From: Prosopocoilus inquinatus
Taxonomy: Eukaryota; Arthropoda; Insecta; Coleoptera; Lucanidae
Assembly: GCA_036172665.1 (NCBI GenBank)
Contig: CM069871.1
Span: 7,998,001 to 8,062,000, forward strand
Length of the DNA: 64,000 nt
Direction: 5' to 3'
The position numbers were made by a program, and so were the translations under genes. Under the pieces are notes generated by a model. That model ran no database searches, had not been told where the DNA came from, and saw only the letters and a list, made by a program, of their open reading frames with translations. Numbering within the stretch: position 1 is the stretch's first letter; each line of letters starts with the position of its first letter. Below are positions 1 through 10,400 of the stretch, in pieces.

Positions 1-1700
1 ACAAGTCTCTAACGTCATTTTTCCGGAAGATATTTGCATTATTTGTTTGAAGTACCCCAACAGCGATAATTAAAAAAAAAAGTTGAATAACGCGAAGACG
101 GTTTAGATTAGACCCTACGTGTGGTACACAAAGTCTCATTAAAATTCAGTCCGGAATCCGAAAATGTAAAAATATATAGGGTGTTCCATTTAAAATAACG
201 AAATGACATAACGCCCAGACCAAACGGAACACTCTGTATACACCAAACTAATTTTAAAATATGCCCTACATGACACCAAGTAACTTTCATTTGAATTATT
301 TTTTTGTAAAATGAGTAACTAGAGAGGTACGAAGGAAGCCGCCTTAACTGGAACATCCTGTAGGTATATTCCACCAAAAAAAAAAAAAAATTGAATATTT
401 ATGGTTTTCGGTGAAAAAAAGCTGATAAAAAAAGATGACTGGCGACAATACTTTTAGTATACCGATAGAAGACTATCACTTTAGCCAATGGTGCTTTCCG
501 TGCAAGCAAGCACGTTGCTATTGGTTACACTGAAAATCTTCTACTGGTATAGTGCGTGTACATTATTTCTGACATGCTTGCAAGTGAATTGTAAAACAGA
601 GATATCGTAAATCATTCATTAACGTAAATGGTTTGGGTTGGCACGTAAACAGTATTTTAAAACAAATATGTTGCGAAAAAAGTCGGAAAGCAATCATGTT
701 TTGAGAGTGGCCAGGGGGGATTTCGAGAGAGCAGAAAATCAGAAAAATTTTGGGTTCGCTTGTATCAGAAACGTATAATCATTGTTTTAGGTCCACTGGA
801 ATCTGCCAAGCAGATTCTAGGAGCATTGATTACCTAAATGGAATTTTTTAACTTTGAAATATTCCTAAGTTTTAAAAAGACATACATCAAGATCAAAGAG
901 AAATTTGAAGAACATTAAGAGTAACGAATAATAAAGAAAATGCCGATCTGTTTGTATTAGGGTAAGATTACTAAAGGCGTTCTTCAAGGAGACGCCTCAA
1001 GGCCTTTATTGTTTTCTTTCTTAATTAAGAAAACAGAACATTCTTTATTAACAGTTTAAACAGCGACAACCCACGATCGCCTTTTGACCCATTAAGGTAA
1101 TTCAGTTGAAAGTATTTCACTATAGCGCGTCCACTCTTAGAATGCAGTACAGGCCTTATGGAGAATTCGGAGAGATAAAGATAGCTTTATTGAAAACCAC
1201 GAAGAATAGAAAGGGACGCATAAAACCTTACTTCATGCCAAGGTTGAAACGCGCTATATATGCTTAAATTTCTTTATTCCGGCGAGAAATGCTTAAAGGT
1301 GCTCTTTAAGGAGATCCCTTGAGACCTTTACTGTTTTTTTTTTTGCCAATTCAGAATACCGCAGACACAAAAGTTATTGCGTTAGATAAACTTGAAGGCG
1401 TTGTCCATCTTCTTTTACCATCCAACTGGTTACGGATTTTTCTTTCTTTTGGCGTTTCATGAGTGAAACCTCGGCAAAAGCAACCTTGAAAATGTTTTAG
1501 GCAAATGCCAAATAATTTAAAATAATTTAAACAAATGCGCGCAAAATGCAGACAAAAGATTAATCGAAAAATATGATGCGGAACAATTCGAAATAATTTT
1601 TGAAAAGAGATAAAACATGACATTTTGGTACTTTTAAGTTTTGCTAGTCATTGAAACTACGTTATAAAACAAATTTCCTGTGATACTGGACGCAGGAAAG
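1..1700. other. A+T-rich non-coding DNA, no gene seen
   Basis: No exon pair, promoter or RNA gene stands out here. A possible small TA element lies at about 178-364: AGGGTGTTCC at the left and GGAACATCCTGTA at the right are roughly inverted. Two degenerate direct copies of a short segment (core AAGGAGA then CTTTA followed by a T-run) sit at about 972-1020 and 1292-1338. Everything else is plain A/T-rich sequence. Confidence 0.5.
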
Positions 1701-2830
1701 TAACGTATCTTATTTATTTATTTAAATCATAATTCGGTACGCTTCATTTAATTAAGATGCTTTATTACGTTGGAACTATCGGAATATGACTCGAAAAAGC
1801 AAACATAAGTAACACACGCAGCCGTTCTGTAACGAAAGCATTAGTCAGCTTGCAATGCACCAAGAAATGAGATCGTACTAGGGTATCATGTTAGTAAAAA
1901 AAGAACAAGCTTGCATTGCACTGCTTTACAGTAGAATCAGCGATGAGTCATTTGAAAGTTCTACGCGTTGCTGTAATGCAGCTTCTAGTGCCAGGCATTT
2001 CTAAGAAATTGCAAGCTTTAGCTACCCACGTCACCCTAAATCATAATGCCCATTTACCTTAGATCACAATAAATACCCATGTCACTCTAGATCATAATAA
2101 ATACCACCAGAGAAGAAAGCTCGTAGAGTTCCGAATACGACTTAGTCTGTTTAAAACGCGTTTTAAATTTTCTCGCCGTGAAGTTTTCAAAATTCAAAAT
2201 TTATTCAAACAGTAAATTTTTCCGATTTAATTTAAGTAAAGTGTAACTGAGAAGCATCCACGATCGACGAGGGCGAGTTTGAGAATAAAATATCATTGTT
2301 GACAAGGGGTTTTAGATGTAAACTGATTTTTGTAGATCGTCCCTTATAGCTTTCGTATTTCAGTTTTATTTTACGGTAATTGTTAAAATTGAATTAATTA
2401 GTTTAGTAATTCACATATTATTTTGTTTGTTATTGTACGAAAATTTCTCTTATATCCGAATATATTTTGTTAATTAAAGATTCGGCTTTTCACTTGAACT
2501 ATTATAAGGAAGGACTATTAAGTAATCTGAGAAAGATATAAAGAGTGGATCGATTTCGACAATTCCAAAAATATAAGTAAGCGGTGAAAAACGATTTTTA
2601 CCGAAAATCAGAAACGCTACGAACAAAGAAAATCGAGACCCGTCTCTGTATGGACTGCTAAGAAAAGAATTGAAGACACAAAGGGGTTGAAAAGTGGTTA
2701 TTTGGCTCGTTGGTTTTCCGATTATTACTGAAAGACGAGGAGAAAAGAGTACACAATTTTTGCAACGGACTTGTGACTTGATTTTTCGGGGAGTGCTGTA
2801 CTAAGACACAGGGTGGACACTTTTCATCTT
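1700..2830. repeat. Dispersed repeat, copy 1 (partner at 50.6-53.8 kb)
   Basis: Long stretches match 50590-51456 in the same orientation. Shared landmarks are AACGAAAGCATTAGTCAG, GAACAAGCTTGCATTGCA, AGTTTTCAAAATTCAAAAT and ATTTTGTTAATTAAAGAT, in the same order. After an insertion in copy 2 the match resumes at 53660-53820 (AGAATTGA then GGTTGAAAAGTGG). By eye the copies agree at about 70-75%. No coding frame was found, so this is an old non-coding element or duplication of unknown class. Confidence 0.7.
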
Positions 2831-3395
2831 AATAAATTCGAAGTTAGGAAACACCTGGTTTTATATGATTTGAGTGACCTAATTTCCGCGGGGTTTAATA
2901 TAATTATTAATTACGGAACATCCAGATGTTCGATTTGCTTTCGTGTGTCCCGGAAAAATCCTTGAACTTCAAGTTGAACTTGGAGTTTTATTATTATTTT
3001 TTTTCGATATTCCTACTTTGATTTTGAAGGTTAACTCGTTTCTAACTGTATTGATATTCTCTTCAATTCATTTTTTTTTTATTATTGTTTAGTTTGGTTC
3101 CAGGTTTTATTCTTTTTTAATCTCTTTTGCTCCACTTGTTCTTTTTGTTAAGATATCAGAATTACTTTGTAGCTTTCTATTCTTTCTGTCGAAAGACGAA
3201 AATGATGCGCAACACACAATTTGGATAATGCAAATTTCGTTTGGGAGAATCTTTGGGTTATGTATTTTTATCATTTTCATATTTCAACAACCAGTTTGAT
3301 GTTAGAAACGTTCTAGACCTCTTACTGATAAATTAACGAAAACTACTAAAAAAAAATGGAAAAAGAAATTAGAATACAACCCGAACCTTATGCTT

Positions 3396-3484
3396 GGAAA
3401 TTCCGGCAATTATAACTTGCGGTTCTGATTATGTTTTTTTTTTTTTTTGCTGATGGAATCTTTGAGTGTGGGCAGAATATAAAG
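3396..3484 (+). promoter_or_regulatory. Proximal promoter: kappaB-like site plus TATA box
   Basis: GGAAATTCCG at 3396-3405 fits the Relish/Rel-type kappaB consensus GGRDNNHHBS. TATAAAG lies at 3478-3484, placing a start near 3508, just before the peptide exon at 3532. A GATA-like TGATAAA lies further upstream near 3327. A kappaB site within 100 bp of TATA is the usual arrangement of insect immune-peptide promoters. Regulation by immune signalling is inferred from these motifs. Confidence 0.5.
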
Positions 3485-3531
3485 AGTGAAACTCGCAGTA
3501 CTCGTCCTTTTTTTAAATCTAAAGCGCCAAA

Positions 3532-3836
3532 ATTAAACTTCAAGTCCTTTTAATTTTCGTTGCTCTGGCTGTTTTGATCGCTCAAATCGAAGCAGAATGG
3601 AAATGGATAAACACGGAAAAAATTGTAAGTGTTTAGCATACTGTATTACGCATTGTTTATTTTTATTTTATTTTAAAATAAAATTTTAACCTTTTATTTC
3701 AATCAACTATATTAAGATGTCTTTGATTTTCTTTCTTTTACAGGAAAAAGGTAAACAGACGCACGGGCTTCAAGCGTGCTCTCTGGATATCTCGAACGAT
3801 TTTATACAGAGAATCTGTGCAGCCAAGCGTTCGTAG
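3532..3836 (+). CDS. Cecropin-like secreted peptide, two exons, start codon missing
   Basis: Exon 1 is 3532-3624 and exon 2 is 3744-3836 (TAG stop). The phase-0 intron at 3625-3743 has GTAAGT and TTTACAG ends. The spliced frame gives 61 codons, close to the usual 60-65 of cecropin precursors. Residues 1-21 form a signal peptide (LLIFVALAVLIAQIEA), followed by EWKWINTEKI and, across the intron, EKGKQ. This resembles the Trp/Lys-rich start of mature cecropins. Two Cys (exon 2, 14 residues apart) are unusual for that family. The expected initiator is ATT (3532-3534). An in-frame TAA at 3520 and no in-frame ATG upstream or downstream mean it is a recent pseudogene, a non-ATG start, or a sequence error. 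TATA (3478) and AATAAA (3875) frame a plausible short transcript. Splicing and signal peptide are clear; the cecropin assignment is an inference from layout. Confidence 0.5.
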
Positions 3837-3874
3837 GCTCACAAATATTATTGCTTGTTTGATAATAATATTAC

Positions 3875-3884
3875 AATAAATAAA
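3875..3884 (+). terminator. Poly(A) signals of the peptide gene
   Basis: Two overlapping AATAAA hexamers (3875-3880 and 3879-3884) lie about 40 nt past the TAG stop of the small secreted-peptide gene. This is the expected distance for cleavage and polyadenylation. Confidence 0.6.
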
Positions 3885-3899
3885 AATCAAATCTCAGTT

Positions 3900-5284
3900 T
3901 TGGGTCTTCATTTGAAAGTTTACTTAAAAACATAAGATTTATCGTGACTTGCAGTGCTGGCAAAAATTAAAAATTACGTTTTTATACAGGGTTTAACTAC
4001 ACTCGAGTCATTTACGCACGGCTGTAATAAATACACCTCAATAAAGGGCAAGTATAGTTGTTTTTTTTTGTTCATTGTTGCAATTTGATCAAGATCATCG
4101 ATTGATAAATAAACATGTAAGTTTTAATCGATTCACTGGTAAAGCTTCCCGTTTGCACTGGGTGTACGGTCGTGTGCACCTTAATTTGACGTTTCTGTTC
4201 GCCTTGTAACACAAGGTCTGAAGAGTGAGGTTCCCATTCTAGTTGCCAATGACTGTATGTATACACATTGAATGATTGTTGAGATTAAAGAAAATTGTTT
4301 CTTTCAAGACAGTTTCAACAATGTAACAGTAAAGAATGTCAGTATAAAAACGGCAAAATTAATTTTGGGCAATTAATATAACTCGTGAATAGTCAAGAGT
4401 CTAATTTTACGTGACACGTTGTGGCCTGAAATGCCTGTTTTTTCTTCTTTAAATTGAAGAAAATGAAAAAAAAAAAATAATGCGAGAATACAAATTACTT
4501 AAAAAAAATTTGAATAGTTTTATCTTCCGTTATACAAAGCAAAGTACGGCGCGCATTTTCTAAATCTACCTGAAACTCCGAAGGGAAGAAAATCAACTGC
4601 TGTCGTCAGTGTTGTTATTTTCAAGATTTCTTGCTTTTTTTTTATTTCTAATTGCGTAAAGAATTCACACGACCTGACAATAAATTGCCTAATAAAGTTA
4701 ATTTAGGGCAAAACAAAGCGTGATAGACTAGGGCTGTAAGTACAGAAAGTTTCAAAGTATCACCAATAGGAACCGTTAATAAAATCTGTTTTCCGTTCAA
4801 TAAAATCTGCTCGTTGTTAAAAACTGAATATATACGCCAGTTAGTTAGGCAACCATACCTACACATTTGAAACTATGGGGGTAAATTGAGGTTATGTGTA
4901 TACAATTGTTAAATTAGAGGGCGGATAGTCAGGTAAATTTTTGTTGCACACGTTTTGATCTAACTGTCAATTTCTGGCAAAATTGACCAAAATTTATTGG
5001 GCAAATCAAAAATAAAAACGAATATCCACGGATATCATTGACAAAGCGGCCCAGTAAGTTATGAAACGTCATTTACGTCACCATGTCATCTTAGTATCTC
5101 GATTTTCAGTGTAAGTGTTTTTTAATTTCGATCATTTATTCCAGATTCATATATTTTTTTTCGAGTAACCTGCTATTTTCGTCATAAATATTTATTTGTT
5201 CCGGGTTAATAAACCAGTAGGCATCCCTGTCTGACACTGCTAACTTCTCCTAAAGGGGAAAACACATTACTAACACGTCACAAT
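3900..5284. other. Non-coding, nothing recognised
   Basis: A+T-rich sequence without splice-linked exons or clear repeats. An isolated TACAGGGTTTAA at about 3987 looks like one terminus of the TACAGGG type of mariner element, but no partner end is visible. Confidence 0.4.
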
Positions 5285-5620
5285 GAGTGAGTTCACGTGA
5301 TTTCAGGTGAGGGCACATTATTCCTAAATTCTTTTCCCCATAAGTATGCATTTGCAATAGACATATTCACTTCACGTATTCATGTGATATCAACGTGAAT
5401 TCACGTGATTTCATGTGAGGGCTCATGATCTGTAAGTTTTTTTGTCCATGAATGTGCATTCAGGTACAACTTAGAGTGACTTCACGTATTCACGTGATTT
5501 CATGTGACGGGCTCATGATCCCTAACTTTTTCTTCCATAAATATGCATTTAGATACTACTTATACTTTCTTACAGTCTCTTCACGTATGCATGTGATATC
5601 ACATGTCTACGCGTTTTTTT
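5285..5620. repeat. Degenerate minisatellite with CACGTG E-boxes
   Basis: About three units of 90-115 bp carry TTCACGTGATTTCA(T/G)GTGA followed by a GGGC(A/T)CAT(T/G)AT segment and a TATGCATTT-like segment (units near 5290, 5398 and 5490). Each unit also has a CACGTATTCATGTGATATC-like variant (5375, 5483, 5582). The result is a cluster of palindromic CACGTG/CATGTG cores. It could be a simple tandem repeat or a bHLH-binding cluster. Confidence 0.6.
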
Positions 5621-6561
5621 TTTTCTTATAAAAGTTAAAATAAAGAGTGAACTGGTGTTGACGTCTAAACGTGTTATTCTTAATTTTGGTACACCCTGTA
5701 TGTCCTACACGTATTTAGACCTGTGTTTGCATGACAACAAAATAATTGATAATGTTTCTACTTATTTGCCTTATTACAAGAAAGCATTTCTACCTTCCCG
5801 GGCGAGGTACTTCAGTTACTTTAAAATGTGCAACTCATTTTAGCTTTTAGATTTAATTTGGGAATTTAAAATAGACTTCCTCTCTTATGGGGGGGATTTC
5901 CAACGATAGAAAAGGGCATTCGCTCAGAGAATGATTTATTTACAAATGACCCATACACCCAGAAAGTGATTCATGTATGTACACAGATATTTGTTTGTGT
6001 TTTGATATGAATGTGTTATCGTTAAATGTCAAACGGATCAAACAAAAATAGCTCCTACATAAATTGCTCGTTTTAAACCTGTAGATAAATGCTTCCAGGA
6101 TGCAAACAGAGATTTGTGTTCCTTTGTTTTTGTGGTTTGGTATTTACTTGACAGATTACGAAGGTGTTTGTTTAATAAATGCGTTTTAAATTAAAGCGAC
6201 ATTCAGGAAATTATTAAAAAAGAAATTCGGAGTGCAATCATACCAAAACCTTAAAAGGTTGATGATTAATAAAAAGTTAGATATTAATCAGAATGGCTTT
6301 TGAGGGACTATCGATTTAGAGCTACGTCAAAGTTTTATTTTCATTGTTATTATTTTATTTTTTTAATAAATACGTGCCTTGCACTGGTATTATAATAAAC
6401 AGTCTGTACATTACACAGGTATTTTTATGTATTATAGGTAGAAAGCGGACAAAATAAGGCCAAGACATATGCAAAACCCGAAACATCGTACATCGGACTT
6501 GGATTACATAATTCTTTTTAATATGTGCCATTAAATTCTACGCGGTGCAGTGTATCGCTTA
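5621..6561. other. Non-coding, nothing firm
   Basis: A lone ACACCCTGTA at about 5691 looks like the right end of a TACAGGGTGT element with no visible left end. The remainder is A+T-rich with no supported gene. Confidence 0.4.
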
Positions 6562-6563
6562 TA

Positions 6564-7096
6564 CAGGGTGATTCAAAATAAGTGTCCGACCCGTTAATCA
6601 CACGTAGTGCGCGAAAAAGCAAAACAAAAAGTCTCTATGCATAAAGGGTCTAGTATGCACAGTTTTTAAGATAAAAAGCATTGAAGATTCAGATATAAAT
6701 TGGTAGATGAGCACTGGTATAGCTGTAATGCGTAACTAGAACAATGGTCCTTCGCGGAGTAGGAGGAAATACTAGCGTTTACCTTGAAATAAAACTTTAA
6801 AACGTTCTTATTTATAAAAATTTTGTCAAAAAGCGACCCCAGGATGTCACTGTTTTACTTATTCATCGTTTTTTTTTATGGCTTTCTGCGGAAAAAATGT
6901 ATAACACGCAATTCATTCTTTCGGGCATCGAACTTGTGTATGCATGCGTACGAAATGAATCATAATTTCCATTTTCGACTCAAAGGAGGTTGATTTTTGG
7001 AATGTCCCTGATAAATTTATTTCTCGCAAATTCGTACTTGCATGACCTTAGTGAATATGCTCTTAACGAGTTGGGCACTTATTTTTAATCACCCTG
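6564..7096. mobile_element. MITE, Tc1/mariner type (CAGGGTGATTCAAAATAAG ends)
   Basis: The left end CAGGGTGATTCAAAATAAG at 6564 follows TA. The right end is its inverted counterpart (CTTATTTTTAATCACCCTG, ending 7096), and the match continues inward through the GTTAA next to each end. The element is 533 bp with no transposase frame. The right flank reads TGTA, so the TA duplication is slightly decayed. It is non-autonomous. Confidence 0.75.
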
Positions 7097-7362
7097 TGTA
7101 CTATTAATGAGTGCCTACAAAATGTTTCACTTGCCCGTTTGCCTTGCACCTTAAAATATCCGCACACTAGTTATAAGTCTACATCAAAGTAAAAGGTAAA
7201 AGGTAAAAGGTATCCGATTCAAGTAGAAAAAAAAGGAAATACTATTTGGAACGTCACGCTTCTTTTTTTCTTGTATTGCTTGTATTTTATTAAAACATTT
7301 CAAAACTTAAAAAAAAATTGTATGGGTTTCTTAAATTAAACAGTCCACCATTTGTATTTGCG

Positions 7363-7368
7363 TTTATT
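7363..7368 (-). terminator. Poly(A) signal of the 104-residue gene
   Basis: TTTATT on the plus strand is AATAAA on the minus strand, 46 nt beyond the TAA stop. A second candidate is at 7286-7291. Confidence 0.6.
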
Positions 7369-7413
7369 AAATATGTACATAAATAAATAATCTTGTCACA
7401 AAACTTATCACTG

Positions 7414-10400
7414 TTATTTATAATTCTGAAGCGCTGGATGTGGATAGGAGAGGCTTGAGAGCGTGATTTCTTTGGGGGCGGTTTTGGCGTACTTCATCAG
7501 CCCCAGCAGTTTCTTAACCAAGTAACCAATGACTATGAATTGTAGCACCACGACTATAGACAGGACGATCACAACGATCATGTACACTTCTAGTTGTGCT
7601 ATAGCACGTTTTCCATCAATGTAGCTGCCGACCTGTAAAGAAAGAAGTGGTTGATTATTATTAAAGGAAAAATAAAAGTAGGGTAAAAGACCGTTTTGAA
7701 AGCATTAAAAGTTTTTTTTTTGGAATTAATTCCAGATAACTTCTAGTCGCCCCAACTTAAGGCGCCCGGGGGTTTGACCTTAAACAGGTGAAATACAGGA
7801 AATAACAGCTACGCTGCCGTCTCAGAAGCTATTACACAAAAGGGGGTCAATCTGGACACAAACAGGCGTTTGCTACTACAGGTGAGCCGCCCGGATTGCG
7901 ATCGAACTATTTTTCTGCCGATGAGGTCCTAATTAGGATCGAAATAGCTATCCAGAGAGCCATACTGCAATAATCCAACCCACTTACAGTAGGCTTCTAG
8001 TCGCCCCCTTTACGAATTAATTAGTTTTGAATAGAAAAGTTAAACTGTCTGCAATCAGTCAATTTCAAAAGTTCGTTAGAATAAAATTATAAAAAAGAAA
8101 TTGTGCTGGTAAGTTTCAGCAAAGAATTTTTTATATAAATTTTTTTAATGGAGAAAATTTCGTTTATTTTTGGCCTCAATTTTATTTATTTAAATCGATT
8201 CGCATGTGGATGGTATCATCAGAAAATAGTGGGGCCATCTAGTAAAGAATGACGAAATTCTCCAGCCATAATTATTTTTTCAAATATCAATCGTCTTTTC
8301 GTTTTTTCTTTTTTTTGTCTCTTCCATGTTTCTAATTCGATTGATTTATGTTCGAGTTTACTTTCATTAAATTTCGAAAACATTTTTAAATTTGTTTAAG
8401 TTGCTGCAGTCAAAAATTAGTAGCGCTATCTGTTGGTAAATGTCATTACTAAGTTCGAACAATTACCAGACGTGAAAAAATCTTTGGGCGATTCTACAAT
8501 AGATGGCGCTATTAAATCTTTGCCTAATTTGATTAAATATTAAACGTAAATAGTATAAAGGCTATTAAAATTCGTTGGTCTGGATGATGCATAAAGAAGG
8601 GACTTACTAGCGCCATCTGTCGTAGAAGAGAAGAACAAATTATTATTTTTTACTGTTCTGCGTGCACTTCACTAAACTCTATTCTTTCTGAGGTTTAATA
8701 AACTTACTTAGGGTTAATTAACTTAAAAAAAAAAAATAAGTACGTTTTTTTAAATAGTTTTCTTTCGTGCTAAAATTTAATTTTTTTCCCAAAAATTTTT
8801 ATACTGTTCATTTCTACTGTTCGCAATACAATACAGGGTGATTCAAAAAGGATGAAGAAAGTGAATCTTCACACGCAGAATCGTAGTTTGAAAAGAGTGA
8901 ATAAAAAAAAATAATTTTGCTTTGTTTCAGAATTACCGAGAACAAAACATTGAAAACTAAAATAGTTTATTATTTAGCTCAAATAAGGTTAGCTTTGGAA
9001 AAAAGCGGTCAACGTTATAACTTTCAATTGACAGATGAGTGTGCAACTCTTTCTTTCGCTCACAAAATCGTGATCCAAACGTGTTTTGATTCAAATCTAT
9101 GTCTAAATTTTAACATTTTTTTGCTTTTAATTTTTGACTTGTATAGAACAGAGTGCAATATAATATAATCAGTTGGGTGAGTTCTTTTTAATTTGTTTTA
9201 ATTTTTTTACTGGGGTTGATTGGAGTTGAGTGCAATACTTCAATTTTTCTTAATTTTTAATTTTTTTGCTTGCATTCAATAGAATTGAGTTCAGTTGCTG
9301 GGTTGAGTTTGGTTGACCTTGCCAACGGTCAAACTTCGCTTTAATCGTTTTTTTAATTTTTTACTTTTAATTTTTTTGAGTTTTAAATGTTTTGGTGCAA
9401 TTGAATATAGTTAGGTTGAGTTCAGTTGAGTTCAGTTGAGATTGATTGATTGAGACCTTGAGATTTGTCGAGCTTCATTTTCACATTTATTTAGTTTCAT
9501 TTTTTTAAATATTATTTCTATTTTGTATTTTTTTACTTGGGCTAAATGGAATTAGGTTGTCAGAATGGGTGGACATTTAAAAAAAAAAAATTTGTCTACT
9601 CTAAGGGCCGATTTCATAACAGGACTTTAAATTTAAAGTCACTTTAACCTAAAAGAATACATTTATTTCCGTATCCTTAAAGTGACTTTAGATTAAAGCT
9701 TCCTTATGGTCGTTTTCATAATCAGATTTTAAGGAAGCTTTAATTTAAAGTCACTTTAAGTATAGGAAAATAAACGTATTTTTTTAGTTAATTTTGAATA
9801 GTTCTTGCTCGTGAGAATTGCAGAGAATATGAAACAAATAAAAAAGCTTTTTAAAAACGAGTTAAAAGAGTAATTTATTGACTTACTTGACGTTTCGCAA
9901 ATATAATTATTTGCTTTATCAAAAGTGAATAAATTACTCTTTTAGCTCGTTTTTAAAAAGCTTTTTTATTTGTTTCGTATTCTCTGTATTTCTTAGGTTG
10001 TAGGTTAAAGTAACTATGCTATTATGAAATCGGACCTTAAAGTCTATGTTTAAGTTTATTTTAATATTTTTATTGTTTTGTATTTTTTTTATTTTTTGCT
10101 TATGTTAAATAAAGTTGACTTTTATGGTTTTGATTGAGTTTGGCGACCTTCAGATTGTTCGAGATGCGCTTTAATCGTTCTTTAATTAACATATTTTGAC
10201 GCCCCTATTGCATCGGTGTCCTCATGCTTTGTTTAAACCGCCTTCCGCCGGCCCTGAACGTTATCGTTTTTTAGGGTGTCTCATGCCATATACAGTCAAA
10301 TTCATGTAATAATGTTTGTAAGGCATTTGACGAATCCGCCACTGTTATGATGCCGTTTGCAACTATTTATTTATTTACCTAAAGTCCTGCAGTTAGCATT

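Noticed and set aside
7470..7490. TCATCAG as a minus-strand hammerhead core
   Set aside because: It is the coding sequence GGGCTGATGAAGTAC of exon 3, with no ribozyme stems.
8917..9168. 83-codon frame inside the 2.2-kb TA element as a transposase piece
   Set aside because: No DDE/DDD-like motif or helix-turn-helix seen; composition is that of A+T-rich filler.
9821..9986. microRNA precursor
   Set aside because: The hairpin is far too long and perfect and sits inside a foldback transposon. The same reasoning applies to the hairpins at 21391, 30811, 46643 and 55808.
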